Of a stretch of 64,000 nt of DNA, positions 35,359 through 44,207 are shown one piece after another; position 1 is the stretch's first letter; the number at the start of each line of letters is the position of its first letter. The notes beneath the pieces are model-generated. The model was not told the DNA's origin and made no database searches. It was given only the letters and a program-made list of their open reading frames with translations. The DNA comes from Paenibacillus pectinilyticus. Lineage in GTDB: Bacteria > Bacillota > Bacilli > Paenibacillales > NBRC-103111. Made by a program: the position numbers and the translations under genes. The DNA lies in contig NZ_LYPC01000022.1 of NCBI RefSeq assembly GCF_001700435.1, positions 164,086 through 228,085 on the forward strand, written 5' to 3'.

Positions 35359-36270
35359 ATGTCTGCAAAACAAGATAGAATTTTAATTTTTGGTGCAGGT
35401 GTCATCGGGAGCATATACGCAATTAAGCTTATTGAAGCAGGGTTTGATGTTAGCCTGTTTGCAAGTTCTAATCGATTAAAATCATTAAGAGAAAATGGCC
35501 TGCAATATAAAGAAAAAGGTACAGTTAAATCCATACAAGTGAAAGTCATTGATAAGCTCGAAAATGATGATGTATACGATTTTATTTTCGTTACCGTTCG
35601 ATATGATCGGTCAGAATCAGCGTTATTAGCGCTAAAAGATAATCAAAGCAAAAATATAGTTACGATGACTAGTAATTCAATTGGATTTTCTTCGTGGCTG
35701 GATATTGTAGGGGATCGACTTTTACCTGCTTTTCCAGGATTCGGCGGACAGATCAAAGATGGCGTATTGCATGCTCGATATCTACCAAAGATTATTGTAG
35801 CAACTGTATTTGGAGAAATGAATGGTGTAATGACAGAACGCATAGAAAAGCTAGCAAAATTATTTAAAACAGCAAAGCTTCCCTACGTTATTAAAAAGGA
35901 TATGCAAGCGTATCTAATCACACATTCTGTATCAGATATTGCCATGTTGAGCGGATTGTATTTTGAGAATAAGATAATGGACAAAAGAACAGTCAGATCC
36001 AGAAAGACGGCTCGCAAAATAACAGTCACTTTAAAAGCGTATCTAAGGGCAATACAAATAGCAGGCGTTGCAATTGATCCACCCATGCTTAAAATGGTGG
36101 TTAGATTTCCAAACTTATTTTTGGATCTTTTCTTTATGATATGGCTGCGAACTAAAATGGTAAGCGATATGCTGTTGCCGGATTATGCGAATAGTGCTAA
36201 CAATGAGATTGTGAAACTGAGAAATGATTTAATGACATTTTTAAGTCAAAATGATATAAATCGGAAATAA
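35359..36270 (+). CDS. Ketopantoate reductase-family (ApbA/PanE-like) oxidoreductase
   Basis: NADPH-binding motif ILIFGAGVIGSIYAIKL at the N-terminus, VTVRYDRSESAL and a long helical C-terminal domain; 303 residues. Sequence differs from typical pantothenate-pathway PanE, and the gene stands opposite a TetR repressor rather than pantothenate genes, so it more likely reduces another 2-oxo acid. ATG 35359 follows GTAGGGGTGG; a GTG three codons upstream is an alternative. Confidence 0.8.
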   Translation: MSAKQDRILIFGAGVIGSIYAIKLIEAGFDVSLFASSNRLKSLRENGLQYKEKGTVKSIQVKVIDKLENDDVYDFIFVTVRYDRSESALLALKDNQSKNIVTMTSNSIGFSSWLDIVGDRLLPAFPGFGGQIKDGVLHARYLPKIIVATVFGEMNGVMTERIEKLAKLFKTAKLPYVIKKDMQAYLITHSVSDIAMLSGLYFENKIMDKRTVRSRKTARKITVTLKAYLRAIQIAGVAIDPPMLKMVVRFPNLFLDLFFMIWLRTKMVSDMLLPDYANSANNEIVKLRNDLMTFLSQNDINRK

Positions 36271-36363
36271 CATATTCAGTAATTATTAATTTAGGTAGAA
36301 CAATAAACAGGGAGCAGAGTGTTATAATTATTCTAGAAATCATTTTTGGGAGGGGATCGTAAA

Positions 36364-37527
36364 ATGAACCCAAGTAAGCGACTGAATGAACGATTGACAC
36401 CGCTACTTAAGAGTGTCATGGAAAAAGGGCCTGCCGGCTGTGCCTGTACCGTTGTGCGGCGTGGAGAAGTTGTTTATCAAGAAACCCTGGGTTATGCGGA
36501 TTTGGAGAAGAAGAAGGAGATCACTCCGAATACAATCTATCGGATATATTCGATGACTAAGGTAATTACCTGCGCAGCGGCACTCATGCTTTTTGAGAAA
36601 GGACTTTTTCTGCTTAACGATCCGTTGGAGGAATACCTGACGGAGTTCAAAAATACGCAGGTGTACCGATATAACGAATATGGTACACAGTCTTTATCCC
36701 CTGCAGTGGGTCCGATCCGGATCAAGGATCTTTTCACGATGACTTCTGGGCTTACATATGGTGGTGACGGCACGGAAACCGAACGGCAAACCCGTGTAAT
36801 CATGGAGAGCGCTGCAGCGACCGTAGACATGCAGACTTTGTCCAAAGCGTTGGCAGAAGTTCCACTGGCTTTCGATCCCGGCACGCACTGGAAGTATGGT
36901 ACAAGCCATGATGTCTTGGCAGCATTGATCGAAGTGCTGTCCGGACAAACACTCGGAGAGTTTCTACAGAAGGAAATTTTCGCTCCGTTAGGAATGATCG
37001 ACACCTCATTTCGGATCGCGGAGGATAAGCGGGAACGTTTATGCACCATGTACGATCGTGCAGAAGATGGTACGCTTACTCCTAATACCAGGATGGACGC
37101 CCGCTATCAACCTGAAAGCCTTCATGAGAGCGGAGGAGCAGGCCTACTTTCGACGATCGGCGATTACAGCCGATTTGCGCAGGTACTCGCGAAGGGCGGG
37201 GAGCTGGACGGGGTGCGGATTCTTAGCCAGAAAACAGTTCATTTGATGGCTACCAATTATTTAAATCCACAACAGATTAACGATTTTAACTGGCCGCAAA
37301 TGAGTGGTTATGGCTATGGTTTGGGAGTCCGTGTTATGATCGATCCTGCGGCAGGCGGCATCAACGGATCGATCGGTGAGTTCGGCTGGGCCGGTCTAGC
37401 CGGTTCTTACTTGTTAATCGATCCTAAGGAAGAATTATCCGTCGTGTACATGCAGCAGCTGCTGCCGAGCCTTGAGCCCTTCATTCATCCTCGACTGCGT
37501 GCTGCCATTTACGGGGCATTAGACTAA
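36364..37527 (+). CDS. Serine hydrolase, class C beta-lactamase-like (esterase/D-alanyl peptidase fold)
   Basis: Penicillin-binding-protein-like fold with the catalytic SMTK tetrad (IYRIYSMTKV, around residue 62) and a YGTS motif in the place of YxN. GWAGLAGSYLLIDPKEEL matches the third conserved box in the EstB/LovD-like branch. No signal peptide, 387 residues, so it is cytoplasmic and probably an esterase or transesterase rather than a beta-lactamase. AGGGGA precedes the ATG. Confidence 0.87.
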   Translation: MNPSKRLNERLTPLLKSVMEKGPAGCACTVVRRGEVVYQETLGYADLEKKKEITPNTIYRIYSMTKVITCAAALMLFEKGLFLLNDPLEEYLTEFKNTQVYRYNEYGTQSLSPAVGPIRIKDLFTMTSGLTYGGDGTETERQTRVIMESAAATVDMQTLSKALAEVPLAFDPGTHWKYGTSHDVLAALIEVLSGQTLGEFLQKEIFAPLGMIDTSFRIAEDKRERLCTMYDRAEDGTLTPNTRMDARYQPESLHESGGAGLLSTIGDYSRFAQVLAKGGELDGVRILSQKTVHLMATNYLNPQQINDFNWPQMSGYGYGLGVRVMIDPAAGGINGSIGEFGWAGLAGSYLLIDPKEELSVVYMQQLLPSLEPFIHPRLRAAIYGALD

Positions 37528-37567
37528 GTTCAGTGTATGTGTTGATGAAAAAGTTTGAAGTAATTAG

Positions 37568-37597
37568 GCGTTCACTCTGCGGGGTGAACGCTTTTTT
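37568..37597 (+). terminator. Terminator after the serine hydrolase
   Basis: GCGTTCAC / GTGAACGC arms, eight-base loop, then six T. Confidence 0.85.
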
Positions 37598-37694
37598 AGT
37601 AGGTTGGATGGATGTTTATTCTAGATGAAGAACGTATTTATCGGAAGAAAACAATAACATGAATTTTTCATACTAAGCAACGATCCTGATTTGA

Positions 37695-38310
37695 ATGACA
37701 GATATGAGATTATGCGAGGTGAATAAGAAAGCGCTGAAGGACACCGAATTATTAAACGTATCTGTATGCGTGACCAATACCGGATCTTGCATAGGACAAG
37801 AGGTCGTTCAACTCTATGTGCGGGATATAGAAAGCTCGGTTATTCGGCCAGACAAAGAGCTTAAAGGATTTGAGAAAGTCGAGCTCGCGCCAGGGCAATT
37901 CAAAACACTGACGTTTCATCTTAATAAACGCAGCTTTGCCTATTATGATGTTGGTGCTTGTGATTGGACCGTGGAGACTGGCGACTTCGAATTGCTTATT
38001 GCCCAATCCTCACAAGATATCATCCTGTCTGAGACGGTGACCATAGAATCCGACTACAGAACGCAAGCAGGTGTTTCACCGTAATTGGACGTTGTCAGAG
38101 ATTGGTGCGACACCCGTGGGTGAGGCGATCGTCGCACAGTTGATCTCCAACTTACCTTTCGCTGCTGCATTAGGGTCTGAGCATTCAGCGATGTTGAAAA
38201 CGTTTATGGAACATATGCCGCTACGTGGATTATTGTCGTTCAGCGGAGGGAAATTCACAGAGCTTAGGCTTACCGAAATGCTTCGCAAATTAAATGGAGA
38301 GGTGGGGTAA
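37695..38310 (+). pseudogene. Remnant of a glycoside hydrolase family 3 gene (C-terminal part)
   Basis: Only the C-terminal fibronectin-III-like domain of a GH3 beta-glycosidase remains. It shows [21 protein letters not shown], the [20 protein letters not shown] stretch and [11 protein letters not shown], then [14 protein letters not shown]. After about 38075 the frame shifts by one, and a second open frame (38071-38310) continues with a C-terminal tail containing MPLRGLLSFSGGKFTELRL. Both catalytic domains are missing and no start signal exists. It is the end of a deleted gene. Confidence 0.88.
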
Positions 38311-38312
38311 CA

Positions 38313-38991
38313 ATGACTACTCCTATTTATTTCCACCCTCAGCCACGTCGATATACGGCTTTTGGAAATAGCTCTTTCGCAGCGAAACGATTAGACGTAA
38401 AGGCGATCGATCTTGTTGCTGAACAATTGACCGAGCAAGTGGGTGTCTCTGACTTTCTCGCTGCGGCACTCGAAGCCGCAGGAGCAACGAAAAGCTTATC
38501 TGCGCAAGGAGAGGCAACCACAGCTGTAGTTGTGGAATACCGCGCCGGGTTACATCCGCAAGGATATGAGCTGGCCTGGGAGGCGGATGGTCTGCGCCTT
38601 GCTTGCAGCACGGCGCAAGGGCACTGCACTTATGCTTTGCTTACCACAGGTCAATTGATCGATGGTCAGAAGGGAGAAGAGGAATGGGCACATTGCCTGA
38701 TTGAAGACGAGCCCGATTTCCCCGTTAGAGTTTAATAGATCGGTTATCCGAACTGAAATATAATCATTTGCAGCTCTATATGGAAGGCTTCTGTTATAAA
38801 ACCCTTTGGGTTGGGAACCGGACAGAGCAAATCGCATGCCGATGAGATTGGCGTTGGCGGAATTTATATAGAATACGCCGAAAAGATGTTCGACATGGTG
38901 CGTGGCCATGGAAAGAAGATACTCATGTGGGGCGATGTACTCGTTAAACATCCCGAACTTGATGGAGGATCGCAGCGAGGGATCAGCTAAA
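38313..38991 (+). pseudogene. Remnants of a glycoside hydrolase family 20 gene
   Basis: Three pieces in order. 38313-38735 is the N-terminal GH20b domain and ends EDEPDFPVRV before a frameshift. 38735 to about 38780 in another frame gives IDRLSELKYNHLQLYMEGF, the first barrel strand. 38837-38991 gives ADEIGVGGIYIEYAEKMFDM and ILMWGDVLVKHPEL. The segment with the catalytic Asp-Glu pair is missing. A further short open stretch (39135-39215, with IWQWNANYQYEDMEKWLHDR) may be the last scrap. With the GH3 remnant this was a saccharide-degradation locus. Confidence 0.85.
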
Positions 38992-39392
38992 CTACTCATG
39001 GAAATGGGACGTTATTCTCATCTGGAGCGCAGCACCATTGAGAATAAAACATATACGAATTATTTGATAAATTGCGTTCTAACACCGAGAAAAGCTCGAA
39101 CAAGATACTGCAGCGATGGTCGAAGTACTGAAGATATGGCAGTGGAACGCCAATTATCAGTATGAGGATATGGAAAAATGGCTGCACGACCGTTATGAGA
39201 AAAAATGCAAAGTTTTCCACCTTTAAAGACTTCATTTTCTTTTGTACTTCTACACAAAATCCGTATTTTATACAAAAGTGTATATGGGAGTTCTTGCGCA
39301 GTCTGAACATTTACTTAGCTCTCGTTCACGTTAGTTGAAAAGGATGTTTTGCCATTTGTAGTAAATTGTAAATTATGCTTATTTTGTTCGCT

Positions 39393-39806
39393 CTACAGAA
39401 TACAGAAAAAATTCCATATCTTAATAGAATAAATGCTACTTGCATTAAGAACTAAGAAAGCGTATTCCTTGCAAGCAATTGCCGCTTCTGTTGCGTAACC
39501 TTTGTGCCAATACGCTTTTTGAAACAAATATCCTAACTCCAAAATTTCTTTTTCTCTCCAGCCTTGCATTGTCAAGCCACATTGACCAATCATTTCGTTT
39601 GTTTCTTTTAATACATCAGCCCAAAGTCCAAAGCCATACTCTTCATATCTTTTAAGATGTCTGTTAAGCCAATTTTGTGCTTCTTCTAAGCTGAATGCAC
39701 TTTCATAAACAACACGCATTACTTCCTCAACACACAATATTCTGCACAATGCATTATAATCGGACTGCGCCATTTCTCTAATTATAAGACGGTTTGTTTC
39801 TATCAA
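39393..39806 (-). CDS. GNAT acetyltransferase, C-terminally truncated
   Basis: RimJ/RimL-type acetyltransferase: MIETNRLIIREMAQSDY, GQCGLTMQGWREKEILELGYLF, YWHKGYATEAA is the acetyl-CoA pyrophosphate-binding loop. The usual last 35 residues (the N-x-S/A-x-N-V-x-K-N-G region) are replaced by KIWNFFCIL and a stop, so the gene is cut at its 3' end, probably inactive. First gene at the left end of the minus-strand array; a copy of the recurrent element's end (TTCACGTTAGTTGAA) is at 39323-39337. Confidence 0.7.
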   Translation of the reverse strand: MIETNRLIIREMAQSDYNALCRILCVEEVMRVVYESAFSLEEAQNWLNRHLKRYEEYGFGLWADVLKETNEMIGQCGLTMQGWREKEILELGYLFQKAYWHKGYATEAAIACKEYAFLVLNASSIYSIKIWNFFCIL

Positions 39807-40036
39807 AAATCTCCCACCTTTCTGTTATATCAGTAACCTTTCAAAAATTTCTTTCTTCACGTTTTGTTCTATGAGTAAAAATGACCCGCCAAGAATAATT
39901 ATTGCTTCATAATTTTTGTGGTAAAGAAAGCACCTGTAATCCAACTCATATAAGGTTGTGTTCGGGAGAATTTATAGGGTGCTTGATTATGGCATAATCT
40001 GTAATATTTGAACAAGAGAATTATTAATTTTAATTG

Positions 40037-40114
40037 AACTAACCCGTTAGCTGAGTAAAGGGCTGCACGCGGCAGCCCTTTTGATTTTGAACTATAGTTC
40101 ACCGTTAGTTGAGC
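40037..40114. repeat. Cassette-boundary repeat A
   Basis: Left part AACTAACCCGTTAG, then a hairpin with 10-bp arms AAAGGGCTGC / GCAGCCCTTT (40057-40081), then the right end CTATAGTTCACCGTTAGTTGAGC. It fills most of the 325-bp space between the truncated GNAT gene and the next gene. The rest of that gap (39810-40035) shows no gene. Confidence 0.8.
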
Positions 40115-40132
40115 ACTCAACAATTTCAGAAA

Positions 40133-40639
40133 TTAATTTACAGGAATATTGAGTTCTATACGGAGTTGATGTACGGTCTTTTCATTTTTTTGGTATTCTT
40201 CTCTTCCTTTTTTAAACCGTTCGATCATTTTTTCTGATTCTTCTGCCTTTTTGAGATACGTATCGTCGTTATATCTTTTCGCGGCATCCTTAAATTCATT
40301 GATACCCATTGACCAGTTTTCTATGGCTGAATCTAACTGCCTGGCGAAATTTTCAGTATCGTCAGGATCAGCTTCAAGTTGGAGCCTTCTTGTTTCAATC
40401 CCGAGACTCTTAACTTTAATACCTTGCAGGTTTTTCGCATCTTTTTCCTCTCTTGTTTGGTCGGGCATCGCATCCAATTTATTGTGTTCAGCCGTTTCCT
40501 TATCCATAGCTGCCTTAGCTAGAGTTTTCAGAGAGAGAACATCTTTTACATTTTTTGAAGCTGTTGCGGATATGGAAAATATGCTTGCCGACACTAAACA
40601 TGTGGCTGTAATGGCAATTAGTTTTGTTTTTAATTTCAT
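40133..40639 (-). CDS. Secreted protein of unknown function, 168 aa
   Basis: Cleavable signal peptide (MKLKTKLIAITATCLVSASI, cut probably after SATA) and a helical, highly charged mature part (many Lys, Glu, Asp). The start at 40639 has an AGGAGG site 8 bp upstream; a longer frame to 40729 has none. No recognised domain. The coiled helical composition resembles small exported proteins found singly in Bacillales. It is followed at its 3' end by repeat A, as expected for a cassette. Confidence 0.65.
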   Translation of the reverse strand: MKLKTKLIAITATCLVSASIFSISATASKNVKDVLSLKTLAKAAMDKETAEHNKLDAMPDQTREEKDAKNLQGIKVKSLGIETRRLQLEADPDDTENFARQLDSAIENWSMGINEFKDAAKRYNDDTYLKKAEESEKMIERFKKGREEYQKNEKTVHQLRIELNIPVN

Positions 40640-40770
40640 TCTAATTCCTCCTATACCCCACCCTCTAATTTCCCTTATTCTACCATACAAACCTGTAAAG
40701 TTACGAATAACTCGTTGGCTTTTTACCACCTCTTTTTCTACACTCTTCTGCCCGAAGTGCCAAAGAACAT

Positions 40771-40868
40771 ACGCTCTACTGCCCTTTACTTCAATGAATA
40801 AGAGCAGATCACCACAGCGCCTGCTCCTCTTGTAAATATTTTATTATCGTTATCCGATAGTTGAGCGA
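40771..40868. repeat. Cassette-boundary repeat B
   Basis: Left end CGCTCTACTGCCCTTTACTT, then an imperfect hairpin around AGAGCAG, right end TATCGTTATCCGATAGTTGAGCG. The terminal sites GCTCTAC and GTTGAGC are near-inverted copies. Confidence 0.8.
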
Positions 40869-40879
40869 AGGTATTTTAG

Positions 40880-41065
40880 TTATTGAATAGGTGTAAATGA
40901 AACATTCCAAATACCATCATCATCTTTAATCATTTGAAATCCTGTTTTGCTTTTTGCTTCTTCGCTTGACTGATACTCAATATACCCTTCAAAATCGCTA
41001 GAATGCACGAATTTTCCTTTTTCAATATTACTAAATGAACTAGCGTTACCCGTTAGCTCAATCAT
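40880..41065 (-). pseudogene. Truncated duplicate of the gene at the right end of the window
   Basis: Encodes FSNIEKGKFVHSSDFEGYIE to the C-terminus SFTPIQ, nearly the same as the C-terminal part of the gene at 63791. The 5' part has been replaced: the reading frame starts MIELTGNASS, and MIELTGNAS is encoded by an end of the recurrent element (41040-41063). So the gene has been cut exactly where an element end lies. No ribosome binding site precedes the ATG. Function of the parent gene is unknown. Confidence 0.8.
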
Positions 41066-41068
41066 GAA

Positions 41069-41725
41069 TTATGAAATAACCTCGATTTTAACGTTTTCGG
41101 CTGAGATCGTGAACTCCATTAATGGACCTTCTAATAACACACTAAGTTCAAAACCTGTTTCTGTGAGGTAAACTTCATCATAAAGCCAACTACTACCTAC
41201 GCTTAAGTTTTTAGGCTGTAAATTCCCCACTCCCGTAAAGGTTAACTTTACATCCGTTAAATAATGATAACCGCCTCTACAATCCAATGTCATGATAAAC
41301 GTGTCCTTCAAAGGCATCTCAATCGAAGTTACTCGTGCATCGTGTAATGACTTTTCAAACAATTGAATAACATTCTCGGGGAGTGACCTTTTAATAAAGT
41401 CATAGTAGTTCCGATAGGTAACTCCTTTTGATTTCGTTCGCTCATCATACTCTAATCGCCATTGTTCAGCCATTTTTCTAAGTTCTTCAGAAGGAAATTG
41501 TGAGTTTAACGTTCCGTCTTGAATATAGGGATGAAAGAATGCTGGGAGATATTTGAGTAAATCAGCTCTTTTATTCTCTAAGTTTTGCTTACAAATTTCT
41601 TTGAAGTTCAAACCCTCAGATTCATACCAAGCAATGTCATCTTCCCAATCTTTCTTCGTTTCATGAAAAATCAAAAAACTTCTTATCTGCGCTTCTTCAT
41701 ACCACTCTTTAGTGAAATATTTCAT
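41069..41725 (-). CDS. DUF4085-family protein
   Basis: 218-residue cytoplasmic protein beginning MKYFTKEWYEEAQ, the typical DUF4085 start. It has a charged helical N-terminal half and a beta-rich C-terminal half (TFIMTLDCRGGYHYLTDVKL, SSWLYDEVYLTETG). Family function unknown. AGGAGG-like site (TAGGAGGAA) just before the ATG. A single-gene unit between element ends. Confidence 0.8.
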   Translation of the reverse strand: MKYFTKEWYEEAQIRSFLIFHETKKDWEDDIAWYESEGLNFKEICKQNLENKRADLLKYLPAFFHPYIQDGTLNSQFPSEELRKMAEQWRLEYDERTKSKGVTYRNYYDFIKRSLPENVIQLFEKSLHDARVTSIEMPLKDTFIMTLDCRGGYHYLTDVKLTFTGVGNLQPKNLSVGSSWLYDEVYLTETGFELSVLLEGPLMEFTISAENVKIEVIS

Positions 41726-41782
41726 TAGTTCCTCCTAGTAAATTTCCACTAACTAAATATACGGCTTGATATATGTTTTGTT

Positions 41783-41868
41783 ACGCTAAACTGCCCGTTC
41801 TTCAACGAACAAAGCAGACTGCCGTCGCGGCAATCTGCTTAATTTCACTATCGTTATTCGTTAGCGGA
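41783..41868. repeat. Cassette-boundary repeat C
   Basis: Left end ACGCTAAACTGCCCGTTCTT, hairpin arms AAGCAGACTGCCG / CGGCAATCTGCTT with one mismatch (41811-41840), right end TATCGTTATTCGTTAGCGGA. Confidence 0.8.
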
Positions 41869-41879
41869 ATATTCGATTT

Positions 41880-42731
41880 CTATATCCAATCTTCGAAATG
41901 ATCTATTACAAAACGAATCTCACTCTCATAATGCGCCAAGTGACCCTCATCAACCATTTTTTGAAAGGCAGGATTCCCGTCGGCTGCACCATTTCTCAAC
42001 GTATCACACAGTACCATCAAACGTTGAATAATCCACTCCCGCAGATTATTAGGGATGGGAATTCCATAAGCTTCAAAAAACAAATGAATTCTCCGACGGC
42101 GCTCTACCGCGTGTATTTCGTATTGGTATGCTACCGTTGTTCCAGTAGGATCTTCAGGTGCGAAACTCGCAAGCGGAACGGATGTGTAAAGGAAGTAAGC
42201 AATGTCCCACATACGCGGACCTGGGCCTGCCATGTCGAAATCAATCAGCGCCACAGGAGCCCCTTTTTGAAAGACAACATTATACAACGCTGCGTCATTA
42301 TGACAGATCACTTCGTGTTCGGCAACGTCGGCATAGCTAAGTTGCCATCTGTCCTCCGTATTGGGAGTGAACGCTTTAGTCGCATCATGGAAACGACGCA
42401 AAAGCCGTGCCAAACCCACAAGCGTTTCGTCCGACCACATGTAAGGTTCAAGTTTTGGATAATTGTTACCTGGAACTTCTCCAGAAATAAATGTCAATAT
42501 CTCACGACCAGAGTCATCGATTCCGAGAAATCTTGGTGCTCCCTCAAAGCCTTGTTGTTCCAAATGTTTGAGTAGTTCATGAACACTCACACTCCAATAA
42601 CCTATAGGGCGGCGTACAGTGTTCGCCTTACGGACTATATGATTTACATTACCGCCTTTTAACACTTCTTCCTGAGTCACTTGGTTATATTCCTCTCTTT
42701 TCTGTACGTTATCTATTACAGATTTTTGCAT
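41880..42731 (-). CDS. APH-type phosphotransferase
   Basis: Aminoglycoside phosphotransferase-fold kinase. The catalytic loop reads VICHNDAALYNVVF and the metal-binding segment ALIDFDMAGPGPRMWD. GGNVNHIVRKANTVRRPIG at the N-terminus fits the nucleotide-binding lobe. 283 residues. The Asn in HNDAALYN replaces the more common HGD. Substrate unknown; enzymes of this branch are often annotated as putative aminoglycoside kinases without proof. Only a distant GGAG lies upstream of ATG 42731. Confidence 0.82.
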   Translation of the reverse strand: MQKSVIDNVQKREEYNQVTQEEVLKGGNVNHIVRKANTVRRPIGYWSVSVHELLKHLEQQGFEGAPRFLGIDDSGREILTFISGEVPGNNYPKLEPYMWSDETLVGLARLLRRFHDATKAFTPNTEDRWQLSYADVAEHEVICHNDAALYNVVFQKGAPVALIDFDMAGPGPRMWDIAYFLYTSVPLASFAPEDPTGTTVAYQYEIHAVERRRRIHLFFEAYGIPIPNNLREWIIQRLMVLCDTLRNGAADGNPAFQKMVDEGHLAHYESEIRFVIDHFEDWI

Positions 42732-42800
42732 ATTAGTTATAGGTGCTACTCCACTAATAATAACAAAATGTTACAAGTCATTGCATATAGAGAACAATTA

Positions 42801-42902
42801 TAACTAAACTGCCCTTTAGTTGTTGAGAAGAGGCTGCCGGTTACTCGGCAGCCTCTGACTTAAAGTTTAATTACGCTATAGTTTATCTTTAGTTTAGCGA
42901 GC
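42801..42902. repeat. Cassette-boundary repeat D
   Basis: Left end AACTAAACTGCCCTTTAGTT, perfect 11-bp hairpin arms AGAGGCTGCCG / CGGCAGCCTCT (42829-42856), right end CTATAGTTTATCTTTAGTTTAGCGA. The surrounding 42732-43087 space has no other supported feature. Confidence 0.85.
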
Positions 42903-43087
42903 GTTTTATTCTTCCGATGTTGAATAGGTTATCTTCATCTTCATTTTTTAGATGATACATAGCTCAATAAGATGGAGATGTCAAAAAGCGCATACGTAAG
43001 CGATTCAACACCTTCGCTTTGTGGTGTAGAATGGACACACATACCCACCTTTTCACTCTGCACTAACCCACTTTATTCAAGGTTGAA

Positions 43088-43552
43088 TTAATCAATAAAA
43101 GCAATAACCCATTTATTATCAACCTTTTGACAGTAGTACGTTCTAGATTCTTTTTTTGTATCTTTACTATCCTTTTCGAGATACTCGACAGTTATTGAAA
43201 CATTCGTTTTATTGGGATCGGTCTCATTGGTTTGAAAAATTGGTTGATCCAATTTCAACAACTTCGTTTCTTGGATCTTCGCTTGATAGTCATAGTTAGA
43301 TAATGCTAGATTTTTAGAATTCTCGATTTTATCTGAGAATAATTCAAGTAATGCTTTACTGTCTCTCTCATTAATTGCTTTTGCACTTCGATTAATTAAT
43401 TCTAACATCTGTTGGTATTCTTGATTGCTTTCGTATGAACTAGTATTTAGATATACTGTTTTGACTTGATGCTGACTGAAGGGTGCCTCATTATTGCAGC
43501 CTACCAATAAACATGTAATTAGTATGAATATTAATATTAGATAGGTTTTCAT
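43088..43552 (-). CDS. Small lipoprotein of unknown function
   Basis: Signal peptide with lipobox LLVGC (Cys 19), then a 135-residue domain that looks like an NTF2/DUF4878-type fold: a helical part (LELINRSAKAINERDSKALLEL) followed by strands with VSITVEYLEK and a final KVDNKWVIAFID. ATG 43552 has GGAGG 7 bp upstream; the ATG one codon earlier is also possible. Confidence 0.7.
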   Translation of the reverse strand: MKTYLILIFILITCLLVGCNNEAPFSQHQVKTVYLNTSSYESNQEYQQMLELINRSAKAINERDSKALLELFSDKIENSKNLALSNYDYQAKIQETKLLKLDQPIFQTNETDPNKTNVSITVEYLEKDSKDTKKESRTYYCQKVDNKWVIAFID

Positions 43553-43584
43553 CATTAACCTCCGAAAGACAGCGCCACTAGCTT

Positions 43585-43672
43585 CTGAACACTGATGGGA
43601 TGGGATTTTAAGGGCTACGACCCCGTACGTACTCCCATAGTACCGAGGAGCGAGGAGCTCGTTTTTTTTGCA
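43585..43672 (-). mobile_element. Orphan end of an IS110-family element
   Basis: No transposase here, but the stretch matches the layout of the 5' non-coding end of the IS110 element at 47.7 kb: CCTCGGTACTATGGG (minus strand) against CCTCGGTATGATGGG, a similar middle (TTAAAATCCCATCCCATCA against TTAAAACCCAACACCATCA) and an outer GAGC-rich stem. It is followed by repeat E at nearly the same distance as the two complete elements. Probably what is left after deletion, or a stand-alone end. Confidence 0.5.
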
Positions 43673-43687
43673 AAGCTCAAAATTAAC

Positions 43688-43760
43688 GCTCTACTGGAAT
43701 GCTATCGTTATCCGTTAGCGGACAACGCTGCTGAACGATTATGCTCAGCAGCTCTCTTTT
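43688..43760. repeat. Cassette-boundary repeat E
   Basis: CTCTACTGGAATGC runs straight into TATCGTTATCCGTTAGCGGA, then a hairpin GCTGCTGAAC...GCTCAGCAGC (43726-43752). The order of parts is compressed compared with copies B-D, as if the central part had been rearranged. Confidence 0.65.
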
Positions 43761-43775
43761 GAAGTTTTTATTCAA

Positions 43776-44117
43776 TTAACGATTCAATTCCACCGGCGCA
43801 TACAATACTCTACCCCAATCACCAATCATAATTATTTCACTATTTGGATGTGGTTCTGCACTGTATACAGTAATTGTACCCGGTTTGCTATCATCATAAG
43901 AGAGTTCAAATTCACCGTCGGCGCATGTTAACCAGCCATATTTCATTCCAGGTTCTATTGAAGTATTCTCTGCCTTCAATTGATAAGTTTTGCCAACCCA
44001 TTCCACTACGTCAGGTGGTTGTTTACAAGCTTTTAATGAAACGCTTGTTCTGGATAAGCAACCTGCTACAATGAACAACACAATACCGATTAGAAAAAAA
44101 ACAATAGTTCGATACAC
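43776..44117 (-). CDS. Small lipoprotein of unknown function
   Basis: GTG 44117 is chosen because GGAGGAG lies 5 bp upstream; the protein then starts with a proper signal peptide and lipobox FIVAGC (Cys 20). Mature part about 93 residues, beta-rich, with CKQPPDVVEWVGKTYQL, a GWLTCADGEFELSYDD segment and three Cys. Family not recognised. Followed on its 3' side by repeat E and on its 5' side by partial element F (44177-44200). Confidence 0.65.
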   Translation of the reverse strand: MYRTIVFFLIGIVLFIVAGCLSRTSVSLKACKQPPDVVEWVGKTYQLKAENTSIEPGMKYGWLTCADGEFELSYDDSKPGTITVYSAEPHPNSEIIMIGDWGRVLYAPVELNR

Positions 44118-44176
44118 TCCATCTCCTCCATGACTCGTTGATGACATTACATGCCAAACGGCAGTATTCCGGTATT

Positions 44177-44200
44177 AAACTATAGTTCCCAGATAGCGGA
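44177..44200. repeat. Partial cassette-boundary repeat F
   Basis: Only the right end is clear (AACTATAGTTCCCAGATAGC followed by GGA); a GCAGTATTCCG stretch to its left may be hairpin remains. Confidence 0.55.
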
Positions 44201-44207
44201 TTGAAAC

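Noticed and set aside
41898..42575. 225-codon open frame on the plus strand
   Set aside because: Antisense to the phosphotransferase gene, whose kinase motifs are clear on the minus strand.
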